A stretch of 64,000 bases of DNA from Annona cherimola (taxonomy: Eukaryota; Streptophyta; Magnoliopsida; Magnoliales; Annonaceae). Both the position numbers and the translations under genes were made by a program. Positions 23,431 to 34,692 of the stretch are shown here, one piece after another. Each line of letters begins with the position of its first letter. Positions within the stretch are counted from its first letter, which is position 1. Location of the stretch: contig CM059977.1 in the NCBI GenBank assembly GCA_030490835.1, positions 9,948,765-10,012,764 of the forward strand, read 5' to 3'. The notes beneath the pieces were generated by a model. That model searched no databases. It was not told the origin of the DNA and saw only the letters and a list, made by a program, of their open reading frames with translations.

Positions 23431-24956
23431 AAACAAGCAAACATAAAAGAGCTTCTCTCAAAGCCTTTCGCGAGCATTTCTTTTACCTCGCTATTTTCGA
23501 TTTGATTGGATAAATTTGGGAATTTTCGTGCACTGCTTTGGAAAAATGACTGTTGGGAGAAGATGCGATTCTAATTCTTTCAAGATTTTTTTTTCAAAGG
23601 AATGACGAAAGTGAAATTGCATTCCGGCTTATGGAACCTTGTTCTGTTTTATGGAAAAGATTGCTGAAAAACTAAAATCATTTTTTTTAATGCATATTGT
23701 TGTCATCAATGCTTCGAATTCAAAATACTTTGGGGTTAACATTGCTTTATTGTCATTAATATCCTAGACAGCGTCAACATCTTTGAAAATCTTACGGTAC
23801 TGGTAAAGTAGTATACATATATATATTTTTGATGGGTGGTAAAAGTAATATATTGGTCAGTTGATTTTCCAAGAGAAGCGATCAAAGATCTTCTAAACAA
23901 GGCGGATGCTTGTTGGAGCTCCTGTAGTAATGCTGTGAATGGATGACCCAGCGTTGCCGGTGGATTGAAGAGTTTCGGCGCATCAGCATCCGTTGAATGT
24001 ATTTTTATATGAAAAAAGGTGTTTTGCATCCCAGTTATGAGATCCGTTCAACAAGATGCTCATTCGGACAACGGCAATTGGAGTTTTTATGTCTTTTGAC
24101 GCACTAGTGATCAAGGTCAGGTGGGACACGATCTAAGCTTTTGTTGTTTCTTATTTGATTCTTAGATCTGATTTTATTAGCTTGCTCATAAAATCTAATC
24201 AACGTTGATGATAACGTCTATTTGCAAAAAAGTTCATAAGGTATTTTGCAAAATCATTAATTATGAAGTCAAATTGTAAAACAGTAACAAGATGAGTGGA
24301 TAAATGCAAAAGCCCCCCAAAAAGTTATTTACATTTTACTTCCTTCTCTGAGATAGATTGGATTTGAGACTATTTTATGTGGGTGATAATTAGTTTCAGA
24401 TTTCTGTCTTAGCAATAGCATACGTTGCACAATCTGCGAATCTCTGGTTATTTTCCTATCATAACCTCTATGTTTGTAAATAATTCATTCCTTTTAATTT
24501 TATGTGCTAATTACAATGTTGCAGAACGATGACGATATGGAGCTCAGATGCTGTAATGAAGCTCCAACATCAATTGTACCTGAAAACCTCTAAAGTTGCA
24601 TTCTTCAATGAACTTATTCCTTAAGTGTCTCAAAACTGTGGATTTCTGATTTGGCGCCCAAGGTATCATAACATCTATATCCCTGCTTTCACCTTTCATC
24701 TGCATAAGCCGCCATTGCACTTTGAAAATTGCGTGCAGCATGATTAAGTGAACTCGGTTGCAGTGTAATTAATGATTCATGGAAGTCTATAATGGTTTCT
24801 TCCAACAGAGAAGTTTTGAAATCTGAAAAGTGAAAATGCTGCTGGTTGTCCTTTCCTCAACTAATTAATCCGTATTCTTTTATGGCATTAGGAGCTGTCC
24901 CTTCTCAAATTAAAACTGATAAAAGGTTGAAATACTAAGATACTTCACTCAAGAAC

Positions 24957-27900
24957 ATGGCCAGCAAAACTGCAAAAGTGCGGTTTGTTTATTGTCCAAA
25001 ATGCCGTAAGCTTCTAACAGAGTTCAGCTATATTCCATTTTACAAGTGTGGTGGATGTGGCACCATTCTCAAAGGTAACTTCTTCTATATGTTACTTGTA
25101 CCAATTTCGTTATTCAGAAGTGACAAAATAGTAGAATCTAGGACACTGATTATCCACTAAGTCTGCAAGTTTGCTGTCAAAACACAATCAGGGTGCTGAT
25201 AACTCACCAGACAAAACTGTGAGTCCCTGTTCAAAACGTTTTTCTTGCATTTTTCTAGTGTCGATTAAAAAAGAAAAAAGAAGATCCTCAATGGCTGGAT
25301 TTTTTTGCATTTTCACTAGATACTAATACTTGGTTTTGTGTCGCAGCAAAAAGTTGTAGCAGTGATGCGGAAAATGGCCCCTCTAAAGCCAATGAGGCGT
25401 CCCGCATAGAGAAGGACCAAGCTGGAAAAGATCATGAAGATAACGACTCTATATCCTCGAGCAAGTTGGCTTGCTCAACAGATGCATATCTTTCCGAAGT
25501 ACGCAGTGAAGAATCAAGAAACCATGGTTGGCACCCAAAGGATAAAAGCAATTCAAATCCAAGTGCTCTTGCTTCTACAGGCCACTCTAAGTCTTGCTGG
25601 AAGAAAGACCTGTCAGAAAGCGGAGAAAATGGAGAAGGGTATGGAAGAAATGATTCTAACATCAGAAACTCATGGACCAATGATAAACTCAAGTATAAGG
25701 GAAGTAGCTCGGTATGTGCAGCTAAGATTCAATCTAACTATAGCATGCGGTTGAAAGTGGATAAGTCTTTGGACGAACAAGGGAAGATATCTCAGCAGCT
25801 TGGCCAATGCAGTTCTGACTCCCTGAGGAGTTTAGAAAATGAAATGGAAGAAATCGCACCCTTCAGCCGTCTCAATGCTACTTATGAGGAGGATATGTCC
25901 GATCCAAAACTTCTCTACACGAGCGGAAGTCCTGCAAAATCTCAAACAGGAAGAAGCTCAAATACCCATGACGGTAGCGTATCATCTTCAGGTGATGACC
26001 ATGAGGTTAATGGCCACCCTCCACGACCACCCCTGTCAAAAAGAACTCTTCCCAAGCAACAGAGGTCTGTGGGTTCTGCTGGGACCAAAGAAAAACCTAC
26101 AGAGAACGAGATATTCTTGAATGATACTATTGGACCTGATTGGGGATTTCGATCTCAAAAAGAGGACCCTGTGGCAATGTCATTGAGAGACAGTAATTGC
26201 CCGTATGTTATGGAAAATGTTTATCCAGAACCATGTAAATCATCGCAAATTGACAGATGTGAGCAACAAGCACCAAAGCAAGTAAAAATGCATGATTCTG
26301 AGGTATTCCAGGCAGTGCAGAAGTGGATGGATTCCCAAATGGGCCGCAGAAAGGAACCAACCAATGTTTGTCGAGATGAACTTCCGTTAAAATACAGGCA
26401 TCTGGATTTTTCACGTACCCCCAATTCATGTGCACCAGGAAACCAAAAAGACCATGACCCCAACCAAAAGGAACTTTTGAGGCACCTGGAGGACTTGAGA
26501 GATCAGCTTAGCAAATCATGTAATCTTGGGGGAAATGGGAAGGAAAATCGGCAGCTTGCATCCTATGATAATGAACCCCAGCAAGAACACCTACAATGTT
26601 GTGGTGCATGGGATCCGTCCGGAATGTCTAGGCCAAGGAAATCCGTATCCCGACTGTCAGGGTCCTCAAGAGAATGTGCTGTCAACTGCTGGCGCCATGT
26701 TGGTTACGCCTGCTTAAATTGCCATCCCTGTGGCTGGCACTTTTCCAGCCAATTCGGCTCTACAAGTTTGCCCAGCCAAGGGCCCAGCCAAGGGCTATGC
26801 GCGTCTTCTGCTGGTCCCTTGCCCTACCATCCCTTTAGTCTCAGCCCCCAACTGATGGATATGGACCACAACATGGTGAAACATCACAAGGAGAAGCAAC
26901 AATTGAAGCGTCATTGCCGGCCCATAGCAGGTGCTGCCCCATTTGTAGTATGCTATAGATGTTTTAAACTATTGCAACTACCTGCAGACTTTATTCTGTC
27001 CAGAGGGAAACGCCATAAACTCCGGTGTGGTGCCTGTTCTAAGTTGCTTACATTTTCTATCCATAACAATACTCACCTCTCTCCTTATAGTCCTACCCGA
27101 GTAACGTGTCCAACAGGCGAGACAAATGGTGGAACAAATGCTGTTGCGATGGACACAAAATCTATGGCTGATGCCGATGGTTTTCATCGCAGGGATACAA
27201 TTTCATATTCAGATGACTCTTCTTATTCAATCCCAAAAAGCTATTTTACAGAGGGTGAGCCTGCAGCATTATCCCCATCATTTCTTCTCCATACTGATAA
27301 TTTGGCGGATGCACAGCATTCTTCTAGTGGCTCTTTAGAGCAGGCTGAAGAAAGAATGAAGCCATTAATTGAACTATATGGAAATGGATCTGAGAAAGAA
27401 GCACCCCAATCTGTCAGTCCTTCCTTGGATGGTGCCAAACCTGAGCAAACATTTTTTGAAGGAAATATTACAGGACAATTTACTGGTTCGCCACTTCATC
27501 AACTTATGGGATACTCTTCTCCCATGGAAATGATATATGGACTACCAGATGGAGTCAATGCATCTGACGGCTTAGATATCGAAATTCTATCTGATTCATT
27601 GAGTTGGGAATATCAAACCGAATTGAGCGAAGAAGATGAAACCTATAACAGAAGCAATTCATTTCTTCCACGTGCAAAGAATAGAGTGGAGGAATTTAAT
27701 GATGGATTGGACAATGTGAAAGTATCTGTGAATGGAAGAGTTATCCCCGATCACTTAGTTAAAAAAGCTGAGGAAAAAGCAGGCCCTATACAACCTGGAA
27801 ATTACTGGTAAGTTCATTGATGATCAAGATACATCATTTTGAGCGTGAGTAATTAACTCTACTATTTTTCGACAATGCTACTTGCGGATAATGCTGCAAC

Positions 27901-29936
27901 TTGCAAAGACTTATTCATTCTGTAAAAATAAGATAGAGTAAACAAGCGTGTGGGTGGGGAGAGAAACCATCTAACATGGGAACTTGTCCATTTTTTACTT
28001 GTAATTAGTAACTTTTTCATCAGTTCCAAATTTCCAATTTTTAGTTTTTAATTTCATGAACCCACCTAACATGAGAACTGTCCATTTGTTACTTGTATTT
28101 GGTAATTTTTTATCAGTTCAAATTTTCCAAATTTTAAAATTTTATATCGTAAGTCATTAATTCCTTATAAGGGGTGTGTTTGGCAATTTGCAAAAGTTGT
28201 CAATTTAAAATTTTTCAATATAAAACTTTTCACTACCCTATTTTTTAATTATTTTTTCCACATCTTCCTGTACAACAACCCTACTTTCAATTATTTCTAC
28301 ACAACTACCAATACAACTAACCTATTTATTTTAAATTTATTCTCTTTATTCATCATCATTACTTCTATTATATTACATCATTTTCTACTAATTTAACAAC
28401 TTTTACATTAAAAACTTAAAATTTTTCAACTTCCCAAACATACCCAAGGTTAGGTTGTTTCTCATAATTACTGAATTTCTTGTTGGAGCAAACATAAGGG
28501 CATATTCTAAATCATACAAGATTCTTAGATCGTATCTGTAAGTGGAATGATAATATAATTATGTGTATTGGGAATAAGTAAAATTGCATTGAGAATGGGT
28601 AAAGCTGTATTAAAAATTGAAAAAGTTATGTTAGAAATTGGGAAGCTGTCTTGGGAATGGTGATGTAAATTCAATTCAAAATCTTGTATGGCTTGGAACA
28701 TACCCTAAAATTGTTATGTATTTAGAATGGGTAAAGCTGTATTAAAAATTAAAAAATTTATGTCAGAAATTAGAAAGCTGTCTTGGGAATGGTGATGCAG
28801 ATTCAATTCAAAATCTTGTATGGCTTGAAACATACCCTCAAATTGTTATGTTTTAATACAAGTAATTTATTTTTGAAAAATACAAAGTATGGCATTTAGA
28901 GAGAAAAGTGATGGTGATGATTTTATTCACGTTTTGATGATTAGGTACGATTCACGAGCAGGTTTCTGGGGTGTAATGGATCAAGCTTGTCTTGGGATTA
29001 TTCCTGTAAGTGGATTTTAGCTTGTTTGTGAACTTGAGGTGTAATGATCTGCATGCATACATTGGGAAATGTCGGTAACCCTTCTTTTGTATGGTCACTT
29101 GACAAATGACAAAATCTTCAATGCAGCCACTTATTGAAGAGTTCAAGTACCCTATGAGAAAGGATTGTGCTGGTGGGAGTACAGGCATCTTGGTCAATGG
29201 GAGAGAGCTTCATCAGAAGGATCTCGATTTGCTTGCTAATAGGGGGCTGCCAACTGGAAAGAACAGGGCATATGTTATTGAATTTGAGGGAAGAGTAATT
29301 GACGAGGAATCAGGAGAACAATACAATGTCGCCAAGCTTGCACCGACGTGAGTTGATAGTTACATTTCTATGCATAAATAGATGCTTTAGAATAAAATAT
29401 TGTTAGTCTCTTCATCTTTATCAATGGATCCTATAGGGTCAAGTTTTGGTTTGACCCATGCTACATGCAATTGTATGCATTATAACGGCCCTCATTATCC
29501 GAACTCAGAAACATTGAGGAAGCAAAAGGAAAAATAAAAAAATAATAAAAAATTCCAATCACCTCATTTTCAAGTGTTGGATACAGAAAACATATGCAGC
29601 TACCGTTGTAGGATCCGTGATTCTCATCCAGTGGATGAATTTTGCAAGAGGAATGACATGTTTAGCATCCTTGAATGATTCGCAGGTACTTGATGATCAT
29701 GGAAGCTAAAAGCCACCATGGCATTTTTTTTCATGGCTAAAGCATTTGAAACCTCTTTCAAATGAGTGCCATCGCCTTAACTATGAAATCAATGTATTGG
29801 TCTTTTGGATGAATTTGGTTGGAACAGTGATCAAAATAACTAACTAGAACTGTTTCTTCTTTGCAGAATTGAGAAATTAGGCTGTGGATTTGGTATGCGC
29901 GTTCCATGCACGCTTCCTCTAATGGATGAATACTGA
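24957..29936 (+). CDS. EDR4-like plant zinc-ribbon protein (DUF3133)
   Basis: Five exons: 24957-25074, 25347-27807, 28945-29005, 29127-29347, 29867-29936, all GT-AG and frame-consistent, giving 976 aa. The N-terminus VRFVYCPKCRKLL..FYKCGGCG (Cys13, 16, 31, 34) is the zinc ribbon that opens ENHANCED DISEASE RESISTANCE 4 relatives. Around residues 565-612 the motif APFVVCYRCFKLLQLP..LRCGACSKLL is the probable zinc-ribbon domain DUF3133. The C-terminus has the conserved family tail: GPIQPGNYWYDSRAGFWGVM, then CLGIIP, VNGRELHQKDLDLL, RGLPT and IEKLGCGFGMRVP. The long middle is hydrophilic and poorly conserved. Arabidopsis EDR4 associates with EDR1 and clathrin-mediated trafficking in powdery mildew defence; whether this member does the same is not shown. 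Intron 2 carries a Tourist-like MITE and a 132-bp tandem duplication. Start chosen because the zinc ribbon begins at once. Confidence 0.93.
28172..28445. mobile_element. Tourist-like MITE in intron 2 of the EDR4-like gene
   Basis: Starts GGGTGTGTTTGGCAATTTGC and ends TTCCCAAACATACCC, inverted partners. The interior matches the rest of the family (TAAAACTTTTCACTACCC, 'ttttttaattattttttcc', 'aactaacctatttatttt'). Confidence 0.8.
28593..28856. repeat. Two tandem units of 132 bp in intron 2 of the EDR4-like gene
   Basis: GAATGGGTAAAGCTGTATTA starts at 28593 and again at 28725. Both units continue with GAAAGCTGTCTTGGGAATGG-type sequence and CAAAATCTTGTATGGCTTG. Divergence is low, so the duplication is fairly young. 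Confidence 0.85.
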
Positions 29937-30948
29937 CTGATTTGATATCCGTCCTTGATGAAATCACCTTGTCATGTAGATTGGATTTTGAGGTCTTCCT
30001 TAATGTGTCTTTCTTGTTGCTGATGGAAACATTCGGAAGTTGATACTGGTGCATCTAACTGTTTTTTTTTAGAATTATGTGCCCCTATTTTCATGCTACT
30101 TGCCATTTGTCGAAGTGGGCTCCTGCTGCTACACAAATGAATAATCTAGCAGTTGCAAACATTGCCCTGTCACCATATAGAGGAAGAACCGAAGAACTAA
30201 AAGGAAACCTAGTTTTTACTTGGGCACTTCGCAAGCCACAATGCCATTGGTGACATGAAATAAATTATAATAACCTCCATGGCCGTTGGATGATTAAAAA
30301 ACAATCCAGATTTCGGCTTATGGACAATCTACAAACGGCCCCACTATTTTGCGCGGTGTAGATCTGCGGTGGATTACACGTGTATTGTGGGGATGAAGGC
30401 ATTACTAAAGGTAAAATTACTAATCAGTGACATACGGAATCTTGCTGCAAATGTCAGTCATCTGGACAGACTGTACTCCACATGTGATGCCGTCACGGTT
30501 CTCCAACAATTCAAACCTCCAACCACCAATGTCATGATATATTAATTTTGAAGGTAAGATACTCATCCGGATGGTGTGCACTGTATACTCAGGTTTTAAT
30601 TTCTTACAAGTAGGCCCATTTTGCAGAGATCCAGACCGTTGATCTGTTTTCTTCCGGCGGGTTGATTTACAAACAGAAAACGTTCTGTCATTTTATGAGA
30701 ATAAGAAATAAATAATACAAAGGTTCATGCTCATCCATGGAAAAAATGTGCAGTACCTGATTGACGGGATGTGAGGTCAAATATTTTATATTTTTTCACC
30801 TCCTCCAACATAAATATGAATGGTTTTAAAATGGCTTGGATGAATAAAGCTTATGCAAATCACCACATAAAACAGAATAAAGAATCATGAGAGAATTTTA
30901 TCCAAAAAAAAAAAAAAATCATGGGAGGAAGGAAATGACCATCTGCCT
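29937..30948. other. 3' flank of the EDR4-like gene and spacer, no gene seen
   Basis: The first few hundred bases are probably 3' UTR. The rest (30240-30760) has phrases common in plant dispersed repeats (for example GTGTAGATCTGCGGTGGATTA) but no ends that I can define. Confidence 0.5.
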
Positions 30949-31843
30949 AGGGGTGCAACTTGGGCCGGGTTCGGCCCGAACCCGGCCCGCCGAACCCAAA
31001 AAATGCATTGTTGAAACTCTGCTGTTTTCAACCCGAGCCCGAACCCGAATTCAAATAGGCCTCAGTTTCGGGTTCAGGCAAGCCCGAACCCGAATTTGCA
31101 TTTATATAAAATATATAATTTATATTATAATAATAATATATTATAATAATAACATGTTACTCATGGATGGATGATGGACAACAGGCATGGACAGCTCATC
31201 GCCGAGACAATCTAACGTCTTAAGTGATTTCAATAAAATATTTATTCCCAATTTACATTACAATACAGGTCCAACAGTTTTTTAAAAAAAAATTACTCTT
31301 CACGACTTTTCTACTGAAGCCTTTTGACCAACGAAATCCAGTGATACTAAATATTAAATTTTTTTGAGATCTTTTTTTTCAACGGGAAAATTTATAAGAA
31401 CTTTAAAATTATAGTTGTAAATAAGCTTAAAACAATAGAGAAGTAAAAAAATACAATTAATGATTAATAATACAATTTTATTGACAACGTTTACACATAA
31501 TCCATATTCTACTTTATACAAAGAGAATGCTTAAAATAAGTTTCTTTCTTTCTACTCTTAAGCGGTATTTGAATTTTTCTTAATTTCATACAATAAATTA
31601 TTTTTTAAACTTTTTTATATAATAGATTTGTGATAAAAAAATTATATATAAGATGAGTAACAAAGACATATTAATAGAAGATGTCAACCCGAAACTCAAC
31701 CCAAGCCGGAATTTCAAAAATAGGGTTAGGGTTGAGGTTTACAAATAGGGTTAGGGTTAGGGTTAGGGTTGAAGTTTTACAAATAGGGTTAGGGTTAGGG
31801 TTGAGGTGAACCCGAGTTTCATGAGCCCGAGTTGCACCCCTTG
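30949..31843. mobile_element. hAT-like non-autonomous element, copy 2
   Basis: Ends AGGGGTGCAACTTGGGCC and, complemented, CAAGGGGTGCAACTCGG. It is flanked by a perfect 8-bp duplication ATCTGCCT (30941-30948 and 31844-31851), the size made by hAT transposases. Near the left end it has GGCCCGAACCCGGCCC and repeated CCCGAACCCGAA; near the right end it has runs of GGGTTA. The middle is AT-rich. No transposase frame, so it depends on another element. Confidence 0.82.
31721..31803. repeat. Telomere-like GGGTTA runs inside the hAT-like element
   Basis: Three blocks of TAGGGT/TTAGGG units (2 to 4 each), separated by TTGAGGTTTACAAA-type text, lie just inside the right end. The unit is six bases (TTAGGG), not the seven-base TTTAGGG of most plant telomeres. 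A degraded version sits at the same place in the copy at 44736-45727. Confidence 0.85.
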
Positions 31844-31925
31844 ATCTGCCTCGCCCCGCGATTTTTAAAAGAAAAGAAAAGAAATTTTGATGTATTTTGA
31901 TTCTCTTGCGAAGTTGGATGTTTAC

Positions 31926-32167
31926 ACGGTACCCGGAACCCGATCCTTTGTACCAAGGTGCATTTAACCTATTTTAATTTTTTTAAAATTTTTTTATACA
32001 ACTATTAATATAAATGTATTTAACATGTATATTAATTTTTACCATTTTTGGAGTATTTTATATATTTATTTTTTATTTTTGAAAATCAGTGGTATTATAA
32101 AATGATACACATGTTAAAAAAAATTAAAAAATGGGTTAATGCACCCGGGTGCACAAGATCGGATACC
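31926..32167. mobile_element. Short foldback MITE with GCACCCGGGTGC-type ends and 8-bp target duplication
   Basis: Left ACGGTACCCGGAACCCGATC and complemented right ATGGTATCCGATCTTGTGCA are inverted partners. ATGTTTAC flanks both sides (31918-31925 and 32168-32175). The left arm has the shared core (ACTATTAATATAAATGTATT, 'taatttttaccatttttggag') and half of the centre ('gaaaatcagtggtatt'). The right arm is shortened. Confidence 0.8.
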
Positions 32168-32175
32168 ATGTTTAC

Positions 32176-33260
32176 TCTTGTGTTTTGTAAACAAACGGTA
32201 TGTTTCGTATTTGATAAAATTGATATAAAACTTTTTTAAATAAAAGAAATGACATAATGTGATAGTGGGAATAATGAAAAGAAAAAGAATAAAATTAAAA
32301 TAAATAAGTTAATTGTATAGATAATTGTAGAGAAACGATTGAAAAATAAACATTGTTTTAGAAAAATGTAAACAAATGATTAAAAAATAAGATAATAGTA
32401 GAAAGTAAAAAAAAAATTAACTTGAAAAGTCCTCGTAATTGTCATACACGTCCAAAAAAAGAGGAAAACTTTTTAAAAAAGTAAAAGAGTTATATATAAT
32501 AAATGTAATATTTAAGAGTAAAAAATAAAATTAAAGTAGATATAATAATTGCATGTTAAAACGTAAAGAAATAATTGAAAATAGGATAAGTATATAAAAA
32601 GTGTTTTAAATATTTAAAAATGTATATAAATTTTGGAAAAAAATTATTTTCACATTGCTAAACAAACCCTAAAAGCAAGTAAGAGTGATGATCCTGTAAA
32701 GTCGGAACATTTTCATGTTTTTTTAGTTTTGTATTTTTTCCATGAAAATGTTATCCGAGTGTTTTTTATTTTATGTCAAATTTTATCATTTTTGAATTTT
32801 TAGAATCAATGGGATTATAGTTATTTGAAAGTTTAAAATGACTAAAATATCCTTGGTTTATAAAATTAAAAATATACATTTTCAAATATGATAAAAACTT
32901 TTTTTTTATGTAAAATATGATAAAACTTGTATATGAATCAAATGCACTTAACGTAACAGTTTTACAAAAAAAGAAAAATAATAATAATAAAACATTTACA
33001 TGGGCCGGCCTCATGGATCATGACTAAACAAGCAACATTTAAATTTTTTATTTTATTTTATATACCAACTTTCCCTGTTGGGAACAAACCGTCGGACCAT
33101 TGAAATACAGGTTGTGGACATACCCTATTGCATTACCAAGAAGTTAAAATGTGTCCAAGATTCCAACCAATCTTATATTCTTATTTTTTGTGCATAGGTT
33201 CCATTGGTAGGTTTTAGACTGCCATATTTGTCCAATTAATCCAACAACAGTGCCACTCGC
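32176..33260. other. AT-rich spacer with decayed MITEs, no gene
   Basis: 32180-32440 and 32450-32690 resemble decayed Tourist-like elements ('aaaataaataagttaattgtatag', 'gaaaataaaattaaagtag'). 32700-33005 is a decayed foldback of the shared-core group (centre GAATCAATGGGATTATAGTT, ATGACTAAAATATCCTTGG). Ends are not clean enough for separate boundaries. Confidence 0.45.
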
Positions 33261-33439
33261 ATGCTTATCAAGCATGACAAGCCGCCGGAGCATCAAATAT
33301 CAATAAAACCCACTCTCCGTAGCCGTTATCCTTGCTTCTCCTCCCGCTCGAGTCTTTCAAATACTCCCCGTTTCTCCCCACTCTCTCCACTTCCCCCACT
33401 CTGTGTCGCTCACACACAAGCAGAGAGACAGAAAACAAA

Positions 33440-34692
33440 ATGCAATCAATGAAATCCACAACGGCGAAATCTTCAATCCCAGCCTTCGATCAGAGGGCCC
33501 ACTTCCGGAAGCCCCTCCAACCCAAGAATTTCAATTCCAGCAACACCCCCACTCCCACCCACGAAAAACCCAAAAAGATCAAGATCTTGCTGCCGCTGCC
33601 GTCCGCGCCCACCGGGGATGACAACAAGGAGAATCGCCGGACCACGGGATCGTTCGATGCGTCTCTCGCGGAGGAGCTGGTGGCAATGCGGCGGAAGATG
33701 GAAAGGCTGAGAGAGGAGAGGGAGAAGACTGAGGAGGTTTTGAGCCAGCGAGAGCGGCAGCTGGATGAGATGATGAGAGAAATGGAGAGGCGGTGGACGG
33801 AGCAGCGAGCTGTCCAAATAGAGGTGGACAGAATCAGGAGATTAAAGCAGCTCAACGACTCCTGCACGGTAAAGTCGTCATCTTTTCTCCTCTCGCTTTC
33901 TCTACAGACACGTTGATATCTTGGCAGCGTGGGATGGAAGATACTCCGACGCTTGAAATTTTCACAAGTGGGGAATAACTCATTTGATTGCTTCCCAAGT
34001 AGAATATTTTCAGATGACTGCTGTTCGATTTTTTTTGGGATTTTGATAGCTGACACCCACTTCTCTGATATGTCATGTCTACCAGATAATACCTCCTTTT
34101 GTATCTCTCAGAGAAATAGAAAGAAAAAGGAAGGCAAAGGCAGCCCAGCAACAGCAGGCAAGTTCTTCTCTTGCCCTTTCTCTTCTATGCGTGCTAACTG
34201 CCAGTTTTTGACCCTGCAGAGCTTTTGATGGTATCAATATGTAGCTGGCTTCCACCCTTTAAAGGAGAACTCAATTTCAAAATGCTTGAATAGTCGAATC
34301 GATTGGCAAGAATAGTATTACTTGGTAGCTGTAGCACATCCTGGATCAGTTGCCAGTCGAGATTCTTCAGCCACATTCGTACGATGATGTTTGCTCCCAA
34401 TCTTTGCAAATCCCATCTTAATGAATTGTAACGGCCTCTTGCACAAATCATTGCAAACCCCGAAAAGGGTAGAGTTGTCCTAACCAAAACCATCGCAAGC
34501 ACCAGCACATCTGAGTATGTCGCAATGGAAGGACTTTTATTCACCCGAACATTAATTTTTGATACCTTCTTTTATTTGTTTTTGGATCAGATAGATGAAG
34601 AAGGCCAAGAAAAAGAAGCGAGTATAGAGAAGGGAAAGACAATAGATGAAACTGTCGAACCATCATCGAGTTGGAGGAGTTTGGCGCTGTGA
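33440..34692 (+). CDS. Small coiled-coil protein of unknown function
   Basis: Three exons: 33440-33868 (143 codons), 34086-34157 (24), 34591-34692 (33 plus stop), giving 200 aa. Residues 1-70 are basic and Pro/Ser/Asn-rich, with a KKIKILLPLP patch. Residues about 75-140 are a strongly charged coiled coil (EELVAMRRKMERLREEREKT and following). Exon 2 gives SLREIERKRKAKAAQQQQ, a basic helix, and exon 3 ends acidic then SSSWRSLAL. The frame through exon 2 is chosen because acceptor TCTACCAG at 34085 gives this helical, in-phase sequence. Intron 2 starts with GC in the classical context CAG|GCAAGT. I recall similar short plant proteins with a coiled coil followed by an SLRE motif but no known function. 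The 5' leader has a CT-rich tract (33340-33410). No membrane segment. Confidence 0.72.

Larger units (their letters stand above)
15739..24956. other. Long repeat-rich spacer, no confident gene
   Basis: More than 9 kb without a frame I trust as a gene. Most is AT-rich MITE and degraded repeat DNA (listed separately). Two patches have normal GC content: 18180-18680 and 22690-23430. The first has minus-strand frames without recognisable motifs. The second may be the promoter and leader of the EDR4-like gene. Confidence 0.6.

Noticed and set aside
22618..23513. Short frames in the GC-richer island
   Set aside because: No domain, overlapping frames on both strands, and a position that suits a promoter and leader better.
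25171..25224. Mini-exon in intron 1 of the EDR4-like gene (GGTGCTGATAACTCACCAG, then a GTGAGT donor)
   Set aside because: With the phase set by exon 1 it would give an immediate stop (GGG TGC TGA). Skipping it gives the expected in-frame join LKAKSCSS.
31721..31803. Interstitial telomere or chromosome-fusion scar
   Set aside because: The GGGTTA runs lie inside a transposon with clear ends and an 8-bp target duplication, and recur in degraded form in a second copy.
34194..34544. 116-residue minus-strand frame
   Set aside because: It lies wholly within intron 2 of the coiled-coil gene and has no recognised features.
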